From Pseudomonas nitroreducens TX1 (GTDB taxonomy: Bacteria; Pseudomonadota; Gammaproteobacteria; Pseudomonadales; Pseudomonadaceae), in NCBI RefSeq assembly GCF_000313755.1, contig NZ_AMZB01000138.1:225505-289504 (forward strand): DNA of 64,000 nucleotides, read 5' to 3'. The first letter of the stretch is position 1. Every line of letters begins with the position of its first letter. The notes beneath the pieces were generated by a model. It made no database searches. It worked only from the letters and a program-made list of their open reading frames with translations, and was not told the DNA's origin. The position numbers and the translations under genes were made by a program. Shown here piece by piece: positions 1 to 12,723 of this stretch.

Positions 1-363
1 CGCCGAATAGGTTTGCACGACGATTCCCACGGCGTTGACCTTGTCCTGCGGCGTCCAGGTAGAGAACTCAGAGCACACTGGCGCGAGGGCCGTGGGCACG
101 TCGGCAGGGATGTCGCTGGCCGTGAGGTCATCGAACTGCGGCACGTAGCCGTTCCAGAAACCGGCATGGGCGAAGTCTTCCTGCAGCAGCCCGATCGCGA
201 AGCGACCGTTCTCGATCAGCGAGTTGGTCTTGGCCATGTCGTCGTTGGCCCGCCGCAGGTTCAGGTAAAGCGTCAGGACGCCCGCCATGATCAGCAGACT
301 GACGGTGGCTGCGACCATCAGCTCGACCAGGGTGAAACCCTGCTGCCGGGTTGCGCGCCTCAT
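1..363 (-). CDS. pilW: PilW-like minor type IV pilin (5' part only)
   Basis: Only the first 121 codons are present; the gene continues beyond base 1. The N-terminus is a class III prepilin signal: short basic leader MRRATRQQG, cleavage after Gly9, then FTLVELMVA with Glu at mature position 5 and a hydrophobic helix to about residue 32. The next stretch (LRRANDDMAKTNSLIENGRF, then EDFAHAGFWNG) is typical of PilW, a minor pilin thought to sit in the priming tip complex of type IV pili with PilV, PilX and PilY1. The ATG at 363 overlaps the pilV stop by 4 bp (ATGA), so translation is probably coupled. PilX and PilY1 would be expected further left. Family is known; the PilW assignment rests on the N-terminus and position after pilV. 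Confidence 0.8.
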   Translation of the reverse strand, partial: MRRATRQQGFTLVELMVAATVSLLIMAGVLTLYLNLRRANDDMAKTNSLIENGRFAIGLLQEDFAHAGFWNGYVPQFDDLTASDIPADVPTALAPVCSEFSTWTPQDKVNAVGIVVQTYSA

Positions 364-911
364 AGCGTGGCCACCCGCACGACGGTGGTGACCACACGCC
401 GGCACAGGTCATTGGCGCAGCCTGTGCCGTTGTAGCTGCCACTGCCACAGGACACGCTGGTGGGCGGTGCCGAAACAGGGCTCATACCCTGCCAAGCCAC
501 CGTGATCATGTACTGGTTGCTGCCCAGCGACTGGATGCAACCACGGCCGCCCAGCATCGCACCGGCCTTGACGTTGCCGCCACCAACCTCGGCAGCGCCC
601 TGGAGGCTGTTGCACCAGTCCGCCAGATCCGACTGCTGGCGCGTGGCTGTGGTGGTCGGACAGGTCATGCCCGAGCCAACCGGTGAAGTGGTCCCGGTCA
701 CGTAGTTGGCCGCGTTGTTGGCGTTGGCCAACATCCGGCTGGAGATGTCGTTGAGCAGCAGCAACGCCTGGGCGCGCTGGTAGGACTCCATATCCGACAG
801 TTGCATGCGCATCTGCAGCTTGGCGAGGCCGAGCAGGCCCAGCGAGATGATCAGGATGCTGATCAGCAGTTCGATCAGGGTCAAACCTCGTTGCCGCCGG
901 AAGGTCGCCAT
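360..911 (-). CDS. pilV: PilV-like minor type IV pilin
   Basis: A 183-residue prepilin. From the ATG at 911 it reads MATFRRQRG, cleavage after Gly9, then LTLIELLISILIISLGLLG. The ILIISLGLLGLAKLQ pattern is the usual PilV N-terminal helix. The mature protein would start with Leu instead of the commoner Phe or Met. A GTG at 923 would give four extra residues and overlap the upstream gene, but the ATG start gives a normal-length leader, so it is preferred. Cysteines in the C-terminal half (positions around 90-180) could form the disulfides common in minor pilins. It lies between a PilE-like gene (5 bp gap) and pilW (4 bp overlap), so the three are one operon. Expected role: periplasmic/inner-membrane minor pilin that starts pilus assembly. 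Confidence 0.8.
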   Translation of the reverse strand: MATFRRQRGLTLIELLISILIISLGLLGLAKLQMRMQLSDMESYQRAQALLLLNDISSRMLANANNAANYVTGTTSPVGSGMTCPTTTATRQQSDLADWCNSLQGAAEVGGGNVKAGAMLGGRGCIQSLGSNQYMITVAWQGMSPVSAPPTSVSCGSGSYNGTGCANDLCRRVVTTVVRVATL

Positions 912-916
912 GTCGG

Positions 917-1306
917 TCACCACTTGCCCGACGGCGACCTGCTGCCGTCGCTGCCTAGAGTCAGGTTGCCGTCGCTGGCCTGGGAGCCACTCGGGGTGAA
1001 GGTAATGGTGAAGGTCGGCGGCGTGCCGGAGCCGACGGTGATGTCATAGCTGTAATTGCTCGACACTTCGCTGGGCAGTGCGTAGCCGCCACTCTCCAAC
1101 TGCGTCTTGCTGGCATAGGCGCGGTTGGCAAGCAGGTACTGCTGCTGCCGATTGGCGATATCCATCATCTGGGCCTGGGCCGCTGAGCGCTTGCCCCGGA
1201 TGACGTACTGCTGGTAGCTCGGATAAGCGATGGCGGCCAGGATTGCCACTATCGCCGCGACTACCATCAATTCGATCAGGGTAAAACCACGGGAACTAAC
1301 CGGCAT
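917..1306 (-). CDS. PilE-like minor type IV pilin
   Basis: A 129-residue type IV pilin precursor and the first gene of the visible pilin operon. The leader is MPVSSRG with cleavage after Gly7, followed by FTLIELMVVAAIVAILAAIA and YPSYQQYVIRGKRS, the classic PilE/FimU alpha-1 helix with Glu5. The C-terminus ends in a LTLGSDGSRSPSGKW-like tail, a pattern common in PilE-type proteins. In P. aeruginosa the minor pilin locus is fimU-pilV-pilW-pilX-pilY1-pilY2-pilE; here a PilE-like protein stands where FimU or FimT would be. Function expected: structural minor pilin in the pilus tip or shaft. FimU is the main alternative identity. Confidence 0.78.
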   Translation of the reverse strand: MPVSSRGFTLIELMVVAAIVAILAAIAYPSYQQYVIRGKRSAAQAQMMDIANRQQQYLLANRAYASKTQLESGGYALPSEVSSNYSYDITVGSGTPPTFTITFTPSGSQASDGNLTLGSDGSRSPSGKW

Positions 1307-1886
1307 TATCCAGACTCTCTTTTAACGGTCCTTTTTCAAAGACTCTATTAGTTAAATGGCGAATCGCCACCCCGCCGACCCGGTAATTCAATACCAATCG
1401 TCGCCAGCGGGACCGCAATATAAGTAAATAGCTAACCAGAAAGTGCTGCTATTCCAACGCCTGAAAAGGCCCGGAGCGTCAGAAAATACGCGGCATTAGA
1501 ACGAAACTTCACATACGCGACAAGGGCCACTTCTCAAGCAGTCCAGCAACAGAATCAACGCCGAACAACTCTCCCGACCTCATCTTTTCGAACTTCCGTA
1601 CCAATTATAAAAATCACATAAATAATTTGTGAAAAAAGCGTCAAACGAAGTTCAGGCGTCTGTATTAAATGCCGAGCGCAATTGCGTCGATCACAATAAA
1701 AAAACGCAGAAAACTCGAAAACCGACGTGAATTTCAATAATCCGGGAAATTCTTCAGCGGTATTCATGAGCGAGCTATCGAGTCAAGTTCTTCGCGGATA
1801 AGAACGATGAAGACCGGAAATTATTTTTTCCAGGTCGAAAGGCAGGCGAAAAAATCGTCATGGCCGATCCGCCCAGGCAGTTCGTT
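1307..1886. other. AT-rich intergenic region between pilin operon and EAL gene
   Basis: About 580 bases without a convincing gene. From roughly 1320 to 1850 the base composition is clearly richer in A and T than the rest of the window. It should hold the promoter of the minus-strand pilin operon at its left end. A 70-codon open frame on the minus strand (1555-1767) has no good ribosome site and no recognisable product. The composition suggests that the pilin segment and its leader were acquired or joined to this locus separately from the conserved block to the right. Confidence 0.6.
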
Positions 1887-3434
1887 TCAGGGCGGGCTGC
1901 GCCGCTCCTGCAGCAGGCCTACGAACCTGGCCAAGGGCATCGGTCGGTCAAAAAGGTACCCCTGCAGCACCCTCACCCCACGAGCGGCCAGGTACTGCCG
2001 CTGCTGCTCGGTCTCGACACCTTCGGCAATGATCATCAGGTCCAGCTTGCCGCACAGTTCGACGATGCTGTCCAGGACATGGGATGACAGCGCGTCCACT
2101 CCGATCATCGCCACGAAGCTCTTGTCGATCTTCAGCGCATCCACCTTGAAGCGGTGGAGGTAGGCCAGGCTTGAATTGCCGGTGCCGAAATCATCGATGG
2201 CGAGCTTGACGCCCAACCCGTGGAGCTTGGCGAACAATTCGTCGGTCACTTCGCTGGAAACGATCAGCTCGCGCTCGGTGAGTTCAAGGGTCAGTTCCGG
2301 GCGATGAGGCAGAAAGCGCGCCTGGAAGGCCCGGCAATCCTCGAACAACCCAGTTTCGGTGCAGTGCCGGGCGCTGATGTTGAAGCTCAGGTGAAAGCCC
2401 TTGCCCAGCAGATGCCCGTGCGGCGCCAACCCGTCGGCGACCTGGCGGAACAGCTGTCGGGTCATCGAGACGATAAGGCCGGATCGTTCGGCCATGGGGA
2501 TGAACAGATCAGGGCCGACCATGCCTTCACGTGGGTGGACCCAGCGCATCAGCACTTCCGCGCCGACCCACCGGCCGTCCCGGGCATCGACCAGCGGTTG
2601 CAGGTACGGCACGAATTCGCCAGCGAGCAAGGCCCGCTCCAGTTCCAGGCTTGGCGTCGCCGAGCGTCCCCACAGCCAGTAGCAGGCCATCCCGGATACC
2701 CCGCCCAGCATCAGCATCAGCGCAACCAAGGGCAGCGAATCCTCGCGGATATGCTTCCATTGCGCCCCCGCGGGGAAGCCACCGATCACCTTGTACGGAA
2801 AACGCTCGGAGGCCAGCTCGACATGCCCCAGCGGCAGCGGCGCGGGAATACCGTCCAACACGCGGCCCTGCTCGTCCATCCACTGTCGGCCAACCTGCAA
2901 CTGCAGGTCGCTGCGCTGGTCGACCAGTTGCAGGGTGTTGCTCAGGTAGCGGCCATCCACGGTCGCCAGCGCGGCAAATCGCCCCTGCGCGAGGCGCAGG
3001 ATCAGCAGCGCGTAATCGGGCGTCACCTCATTGCCCGCCATCATGCGTAGCTGACCCGCAACATACAGGTCAATGTCCAGCGGTGCCTGGAAGTCACCAA
3101 ACAGGGACGTGCAATAGATGTTGTCATTGCGGGTCAGGTTGACCGAGCGGACGAAAGGCACCACGGCCACCTGCTCGCGCAACACCAGGGTCGCGTCGTC
3201 GCAACCCTCATCCACATGCAGCAAGGCCACGCGTGCGGCGCCCGCCGCGTTGTTCAGCATGACATCGAACAGCCGCACCGCCTCGTTGGCGGCGGTCCGC
3301 GCTTCCACGGACAGGGTTCGCAGGCTCTGCCAATAAAGGATGGCGCTGCCCAACAGAAGCGGCAGCAGCGCCATGGAAACGGCGAAGACCAGACGGGGCA
3401 GCAGCCTGCGCCGGGCATAGCTGTGTAGCGGCAT
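1887..3434 (-). CDS. CSS-motif EAL domain c-di-GMP phosphodiesterase
   Basis: A 515-residue membrane protein. Start ATG at 3434 is chosen because AAGGA lies just upstream; an open frame runs further up but lacks this. Layout: TM helix about residues 12-35, a periplasmic domain of about 200 residues with cysteines in GCDD and YCTSL like the CSS sensor domain (redox-responsive in related enzymes), a second TM near residues 235-258, then an EAL domain. Catalytic signatures are present: EVLMRW (EVL in place of EAL), FNISARH, LELTERE, IDDFGTG, LKIDKSF, IAEGVETE and QGYLFDRPM. It should therefore hydrolyse c-di-GMP to pGpG. It corresponds in position to PAO1 PA3825. Confidence 0.85.
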   Translation of the reverse strand: MPLHSYARRRLLPRLVFAVSMALLPLLLGSAILYWQSLRTLSVEARTAANEAVRLFDVMLNNAAGAARVALLHVDEGCDDATLVLREQVAVVPFVRSVNLTRNDNIYCTSLFGDFQAPLDIDLYVAGQLRMMAGNEVTPDYALLILRLAQGRFAALATVDGRYLSNTLQLVDQRSDLQLQVGRQWMDEQGRVLDGIPAPLPLGHVELASERFPYKVIGGFPAGAQWKHIREDSLPLVALMLMLGGVSGMACYWLWGRSATPSLELERALLAGEFVPYLQPLVDARDGRWVGAEVLMRWVHPREGMVGPDLFIPMAERSGLIVSMTRQLFRQVADGLAPHGHLLGKGFHLSFNISARHCTETGLFEDCRAFQARFLPHRPELTLELTERELIVSSEVTDELFAKLHGLGVKLAIDDFGTGNSSLAYLHRFKVDALKIDKSFVAMIGVDALSSHVLDSIVELCGKLDLMIIAEGVETEQQRQYLAARGVRVLQGYLFDRPMPLARFVGLLQERRSPP

Positions 3435-3551
3435 CCTTGTTCCTTGCGCGACGGCGCCGCGACCTGCGACGCATTGCCACTCCCCGGCGGGCAGCGACAT
3501 GGTTTGAGCTTAGAACAGCCCCGGCCACAGAGCGCCGGACGGCGGAACCCG

Positions 3552-3557
3552 TATAAT
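3552..3557 (+). promoter_or_regulatory. candidate -10 box for the RDD gene
   Basis: A perfect TATAAT sits 39 bases before the ATG at 3596, in a short gap between divergent genes. No good -35 hexamer is seen at 17 bases, so this is only a candidate sigma-70 element. Confidence 0.35.
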
Positions 3558-3595
3558 CCCCGCCCTCTTCCACCTGATCGCTACAGAAGACACTC

Positions 3596-4111
3596 ATGCC
3601 CAAGCCGCAGCAGCTCAAGCCCCAGGGAGACTTCCCGCCCGCCACGCTCCTCCGCCGCTTCGCCGCGATGTTCTACGACTTCCTGCTCTGTGTGGCCTTG
3701 CTGATGGTGGTGACACTGATCTATCAGCAAGTGTTCCTGCGCCTGATCTACGGCAGCGAAAAGCTCCGGCTGCTGGCCGACCAGGGCGCGCTGACCGGTG
3801 ACCCGCTGCTCTCCAGCCTGCTGTTCATCAGCGTGTTCGCCTTCTTCGCGAAGTTCTGGACCTACAGCGGCCAGACCCTGGGCATGCAGGTCTGGGGCGT
3901 GCGCGTGCAGAACGCCAACGGAACGCGCATCACGCTGATGCAGGCGCTGTTGCGTTTCGTCATCGCCATCGCCTCCTGGGGTTGCGCCGGCCTAGGCTTC
4001 CTCTGGATGCTCTGGGACAAGGACAGGCGCACCTGGCACGACCGCTATTCGGAAAGCGTGGTGATCCAGATCCCCAAGGCGGTGCGCAAGGCAACGCAGG
4101 GCCGCGGCTGA
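3596..4111 (+). CDS. RDD family inner-membrane protein
   Basis: A 171-residue membrane protein of the RDD family. The first helix contains the family pattern (LLRRFAAMFYDFLLCVALL, Arg and Asp in helix 1), a second helix lies near residues 80-98, and a third near 122-142 before WDKDRRTWHDRYSESVVI, the characteristic RDD C-terminal box with Asp-Arg and His-Asp. RDD proteins are of unclear function; some act in Na+/H+ exchange or as accessory membrane proteins. The gene is convergent with lptG, and both share a terminator. PAO1 PA3826 has the same neighbours. No enzymatic residues are recognised. Confidence 0.85.
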   Translation: MPKPQQLKPQGDFPPATLLRRFAAMFYDFLLCVALLMVVTLIYQQVFLRLIYGSEKLRLLADQGALTGDPLLSSLLFISVFAFFAKFWTYSGQTLGMQVWGVRVQNANGTRITLMQALLRFVIAIASWGCAGLGFLWMLWDKDRRTWHDRYSESVVIQIPKAVRKATQGRG

Positions 4112-4122
4112 ACCTCAGGCAA

Positions 4123-4150
4123 TAAAAAAGCCGGCGATTGCCGGCTTTTT
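4123..4150. terminator. bidirectional Rho-independent terminator
   Basis: An A-run, GCCGGC, loop GATT, GCCGGC and a T-run form a hairpin that works in both directions. It lies between the RDD gene (ends 4111) and lptG (ends 4181), which converge on it. Confidence 0.9.
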
Positions 4151-4180
4151 CATGACTGCAGGATCCATCCCACGAAGGGA

Positions 4181-5240
4181 TCAGCCTGCCCGCTTCAGCA
4201 GCAGGGTGCCGAGCAACGCACAGATCGCCGCCGGCACCAGCACCGCCAGCAGCGGCGGGAAGTTGAACACCTGGCTGGACGGGCCGAGCAGGTCCTGGGC
4301 GATGCGGAAGGTGAAGCCCACCAGCACCCCGGTGAACACGCGCTGCCCGAGGGTCACGCTGCGCAGCGGGCCGAAGATGAACGAGATCGCCATCAGCACC
4401 AGAGCCGCGGTCACCAACGGCTGCAGAATCTTGGTCCAGAACGCCAGCCAGTAGCGGTTGGAGCTCAGGCCCTGCTCCTGCAGGTAATGGATATAGCTCC
4501 ACAGACCCGTGATCGACAGTGCCTCCGGTTCCATCACGACGGTATTGAGCAGTTGCGGGCTGAGCTGGATGTTCCAGGTCTCGCTCTGCCGGTTCACGAC
4601 CTCGCTGCGTTTTTCCGCGGCGTGCAGCACGGTGGTGGTCACATCCTGCAACTGCCACTGGTTGTTTTCGAAGACGGCCTGGCGGGCGAAGCTCGCGGTC
4701 TGCAGACGGCGGTTGTCGTCGAAGTTGTAGCGGGTCACGCCCAGCAGCACGCCGTCCGGCCGCACCACGTTGATGTGGATGAACTCATGCCCCTGGCGGT
4801 GCCACAGGCCCGACTTCGAGCTTTGCGAGCCGTTGCCGCTCTGGGCCAGGGCGCGGCCGCTCTGGGCAGCGGTTTCGGTGTAGGGAATCACGTATTCGCC
4901 GACCAGGATGCCGGCGAACATCAGCACCAGCATCGGCTTCATCACCGCCCAGACGATGCGCTGCAGCGACACGCCGGCGGCGCGCATGATGGTCAGCTCG
5001 CTGTTACTGGCCAGGGTACCCAGGCCCACCAGGCAGCCGATCAGCGCAGCCATGGGGAGCATGTCGTAGCCACGGCTCGGCGCGGTCAACAGGACGAACT
5101 TGAGGGCTTCGGTGAGGGTATAGCTGTCATCGATCTGCCCCAACTGGTCGACGAAGGCGAACAGCTCGGCCAGCCCGAGGATCACCCCGAGCACCGCGAG
5201 AATGGAAACGAAGACAGTCGTGCCGATGTAACGATCCAGC

Positions 5241-5248
<8 letters not shown>
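4181..5248 (-). CDS. lptG: LPS export ABC transporter permease LptG
   Basis: A 355-residue YjgP/YjgQ family permease, the usual LptG length. It starts MRKLDRYIGTTVF and has N-terminal helices near residues 12-32 and 55-118, a periplasmic jellyroll domain around 125-265, and three C-terminal helices (VTAALVLMAISFIFGPLR onward) ending LLLKRAG. The pattern SELTIMRAAGVS in the cytoplasmic loop before helix 3 is the coupling helix that contacts the ATPase LptB. LptG pairs with LptF to pull lipopolysaccharide from the inner membrane and pass it to LptC. The start overlaps the end of lptF by 8 bp, so the two are translated as a pair. Confidence 0.95.
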
Positions 5249-8046
<2,798 letters not shown>

Positions 8047-8080
8047 TGGCACCGTGCAATCTGCCGAAGGGATCGAACGC

Positions 8081-8509
8081 ATGACCCGGGTCGACTTCTA
8101 CGTCATCCCCAGCGCCGATCCCGACGCACGCCTGACCATCGCCTGCCGCCTCGCCGAAAAGGCCTGGCGGCAAGGCATGCGCATCTTCGTGCTGTGCGAA
8201 AGCGAGGCACAGCGCGAGGCAATCGATGCCCGGCTGTGGAACTTCCGGGGCGAAACCTTCATCCCACACAACGCGGTGGAAGAAGATGCCGACTCGCCGA
8301 TCGTGCTCGCCCTCGGCGAGCCGCCGGAAAGCCACCGGGACCTGCTGATCAACCTGACCCTGGCCATTCCCACCTTTGTCGACCGCTTCAACCGGGTTGC
8401 CGAGCTGGTGATCGAGGAACCGGCGACTCGTCAGGCCGCGCGGGAGAATTTCCGTCGCTACCGCGAGCAGGGCTATCCTTTGCAGGACCACCGCCTGCCG
8501 CGCCCTTGA
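8081..8509 (+). CDS. holC: DNA polymerase III subunit chi
   Basis: A 142-residue HolC protein. The ATG at 8081 has GAAGGG about ten bases upstream and begins MTRVDFYVIP, the standard chi N-terminus. Family landmarks are VLCESEAQREAID, LWNFRGETFIPH and a C-terminal NFRRYREQGYPLQDHRL. Chi joins psi to link the clamp loader to single-strand binding protein at the replication fork. The pepA-holC-(small gene)-valS order is a conserved gammaproteobacterial arrangement, so the three genes are likely co-transcribed from a pepA promoter. Confidence 0.93.
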   Translation: MTRVDFYVIPSADPDARLTIACRLAEKAWRQGMRIFVLCESEAQREAIDARLWNFRGETFIPHNAVEEDADSPIVLALGEPPESHRDLLINLTLAIPTFVDRFNRVAELVIEEPATRQAARENFRRYREQGYPLQDHRLPRP

Positions 8510-8528
8510 GAGCGTCTCAGCCAAGACC

Positions 8529-8900
8529 ATGGACAACCGCAAGCCCCCGCACGACCCCGACCACCTGCTGGAAGACCTGAAGAAGATCCAGGACCTGCTG
8601 GACGAATCGGGCGCCGAGCCGCCCCTGCTCACCGAATCCTTCGAGCCGGACAACATCCCGCTGCTCTCCGACGTGGTCGCGCCCGCCCCCCAGCCGCCCA
8701 CCCCGGCAGCCGTGTCGCCGGCCGCGCCAACCGTATCGTCAACGGCCAGCGAGCTGAACCGCCTCGACCTGGAACTGCGCGCCGCGGCCCAGCTCATCCT
8801 GCAGGACGTCCTCGACGACTTCGCCCCGCAGATCGAAGCCGAGCTGCAGCGCCGCCTGGAGGCACGGATGCAACGGCTGTTGGCGCAGCGCAAGCCCTGA
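8529..8900 (+). CDS. conserved small hypothetical protein between holC and valS
   Basis: A 123-residue acidic protein, 19 bp after holC. The N-terminal half (DPDHLLEDLKKIQDLLDESG) may be helical, then comes a Pro/Ala-rich linker around residues 55-72 and a C-terminal helix (LNRLDLELRAAAQLILQDVL, then DDFAPQIEAELQRRLEARMQ). No catalytic motif, signal peptide or TM helix is visible. A protein of this kind sits at the same place in PAO1 (PA3833). The coiled C-terminus and its link to holC would fit a protein-interaction role, but this is inference. Confidence 0.75.
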   Translation: MDNRKPPHDPDHLLEDLKKIQDLLDESGAEPPLLTESFEPDNIPLLSDVVAPAPQPPTPAAVSPAAPTVSSTASELNRLDLELRAAAQLILQDVLDDFAPQIEAELQRRLEARMQRLLAQRKP

Positions 8901-8924
8901 ACCGCCGCGCGGCCTCGCGCCAAT

Positions 8925-9029
8925 CGCGGACAAGGTCCGCTCCTACGCCCCCCTTATCTGTAGGGGCGAGCTTGCTCGCGAACCGGGCTTCGCAGCGGGG
9001 GGTTGTTCGCGAGCAAGCTCGCTCCTACG
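8925..9029. repeat. REP cluster: one single REP and one inverted REP pair (REPIN)
   Basis: At 8925-8947 lies a CGCGGACAAGGTCCGC palindrome ending in TCCTACG. At 8959-8983 and 9005-9029 two 25-base palindromes (GAGCTTGCTCGCGAAC, and its inverse) face each other around a short spacer. These match the Pseudomonas REP class; facing pairs are called REPINs and are thought to be moved by RAYT transposases encoded elsewhere. Near-copies occur at 45899-45977 and 63774-63850. Confidence 0.85.
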
Positions 9030-9073
9030 AAGAGCCCTGCCCCACCCCGTCTCTGACGCTGGCTTTTTAAAGG

Positions 9074-9329
9074 CTTCCAGAGAAATCCCCACGCACTCCG
9101 AACGGCCCCGTTCAGGAGGCCGAGTGGAAGCGGAGTTTCAGGGGTTGAGCGGCATGGATGCCGCGAGAGCTGCGATGGGCCAGGGATGGCCCTTCGCAGC
9201 GTGCCCCTGAAACTTCGCTGGAGCGAGGGAATTTTTCGCCTAAGCGAAAAACCGGATGTCGGGGCAAGCCTTCTTGGTTACTTCTTCGGCGTCTGGAAAA
9301 AGTGACTCGCCGAGGAGCGAAACAAGAAG
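9074..9329. repeat. dispersed element with branched inverted repeats; possible structured RNA
   Basis: A 16-bp stem (AGCGGAGTTTCAGGGG at 9129-9144 against 9204-9219, one G-T pair) encloses two hairpins: 9149-9164 (GCGGCAT/ATGCCGC) and 9169-9200 (7 bp, one mismatch, 6 bp, GGGA loop of the GNRA type). A third hairpin follows at 9232-9251 (TTTTTCGC, loop CTAA, GCGAAAAA). Then CTTCTTG 9270-9276 pairs with 9323-9329 around an inner stem 9282-9291/9308-9317. The first 66 bases recur at 63932-64000 with about 85 percent identity, where the window ends. No plausible protein is encoded. It is a multicopy element of unknown function; folding as RNA or as a cruciform is inference. Confidence 0.7.
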
Positions 9330-9440
9330 CTCGCGCGCACACCGAAGCGGCGCAGGAATGCCCAAGCCGAGGCCCGCCGCATCCTGACAGGTGCTGCCCC
9401 TGCAATATCACAGGGGCACGCGCCGGCCCTGCCGGCGGAT

Positions 9441-9515
9441 CGCGGGCATGGCCCGCTCCTACAAGGCCCCAGCCGAGCGGCCGGAGGGCAAACGCGGACG
9501 GAGTCCGCTCCTACG
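9441..9515. repeat. two REP-like palindromes upstream of valS
   Basis: CGCGGGCATGGCCCGC followed by TCCTAC (9441-9462) and CGCGGACGGAGTCCGC followed by TCCTACG (9493-9515) lie in the same orientation. Both keep the CTCCTAC tail of the REP family but differ in the stem. Related copies occur at 31443 and 60684. Confidence 0.75.
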
Positions 9516-9632
9516 CCCACAGCAACGCCTGTAAAAGCAGGCCCGCCCAACCCGCACTGGTGGCCTGTGAGCCCCGCCTCCCGTTATACTCAGCGGTTTT
9601 CCGTCTAGCCTTATCAGGGTCCCGCCGCGCTC

Positions 9633-12482
<2,850 letters not shown>

Positions 12483-12490
12483 GCCCCACC

Positions 12491-12524
12491 ACAAGGCCCG
12501 CCAATGCGGGCCTTGTGTTTTTTG
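12491..12524 (+). terminator. Rho-independent terminator of valS
   Basis: A perfect 12-bp stem (CACAAGGCCCGC with its complement), loop CAAT, then six T. It starts eight bases after the valS stop. Confidence 0.93.
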
Positions 12525-12536
12525 CAGATCAAGATC

Positions 12537-12657
12537 CCCTCTCCCTGACTCTCTCCCGCAAGCGGGAGAGGGGACCGTTCGGTGGAGGTTGAAACCACAG
12601 TATCAGCCGGCACGGACTGCCCCCTCTCCCTGAGGGAGAGGGCTGGGGTGAGGGGGA
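12537..12657. repeat. CCCTCTCCC-type inverted repeat element, copy 1
   Basis: Two palindromic arms rich in CCCCTCTCCC/GGGAGAGGGG lie at 12537-12574 and 12620-12657 in opposite orientation around a 45-base core. The same architecture is found at 46932-47088. No coding capacity. The paired-arm layout resembles a small non-autonomous mobile repeat (MITE or REPIN-like). Confidence 0.75.
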
Positions 12658-12723
12658 CGCGCGGACACAGACGCCCCAGAGAGACCGCCTCCCTCCGCAT
12701 AGCGCGTCATCCCGCGGCGCTCG

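Larger units (their letters stand above)
8901..9632. other. 732-base repeat-filled intergenic region
   Basis: No gene is supported here. It holds REP copies at 8925-9029 and 9441-9515 and a branched inverted-repeat element at 9074-9329, each listed separately. Open frames across it read through the repeats and resemble no protein. A TATACT at 9585-9590 is a possible -10 for valS with no clear -35. Confidence 0.7.

Noticed and set aside
1555..1767. A 70-codon minus-strand frame in the AT-rich gap
   Set aside because: No ribosome site and no recognisable product; chance frame in AT-rich DNA.
8925..9029. CRISPR-like repetition of short palindromes
   Set aside because: Spacing is irregular and only two or three units occur; they belong to the REP class and no cas gene is in the window.
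9112..9411. Small open frames within the branched repeat element
   Set aside because: They read through hairpins and REPs, and the first part is not kept in frame in the copy at 63932.
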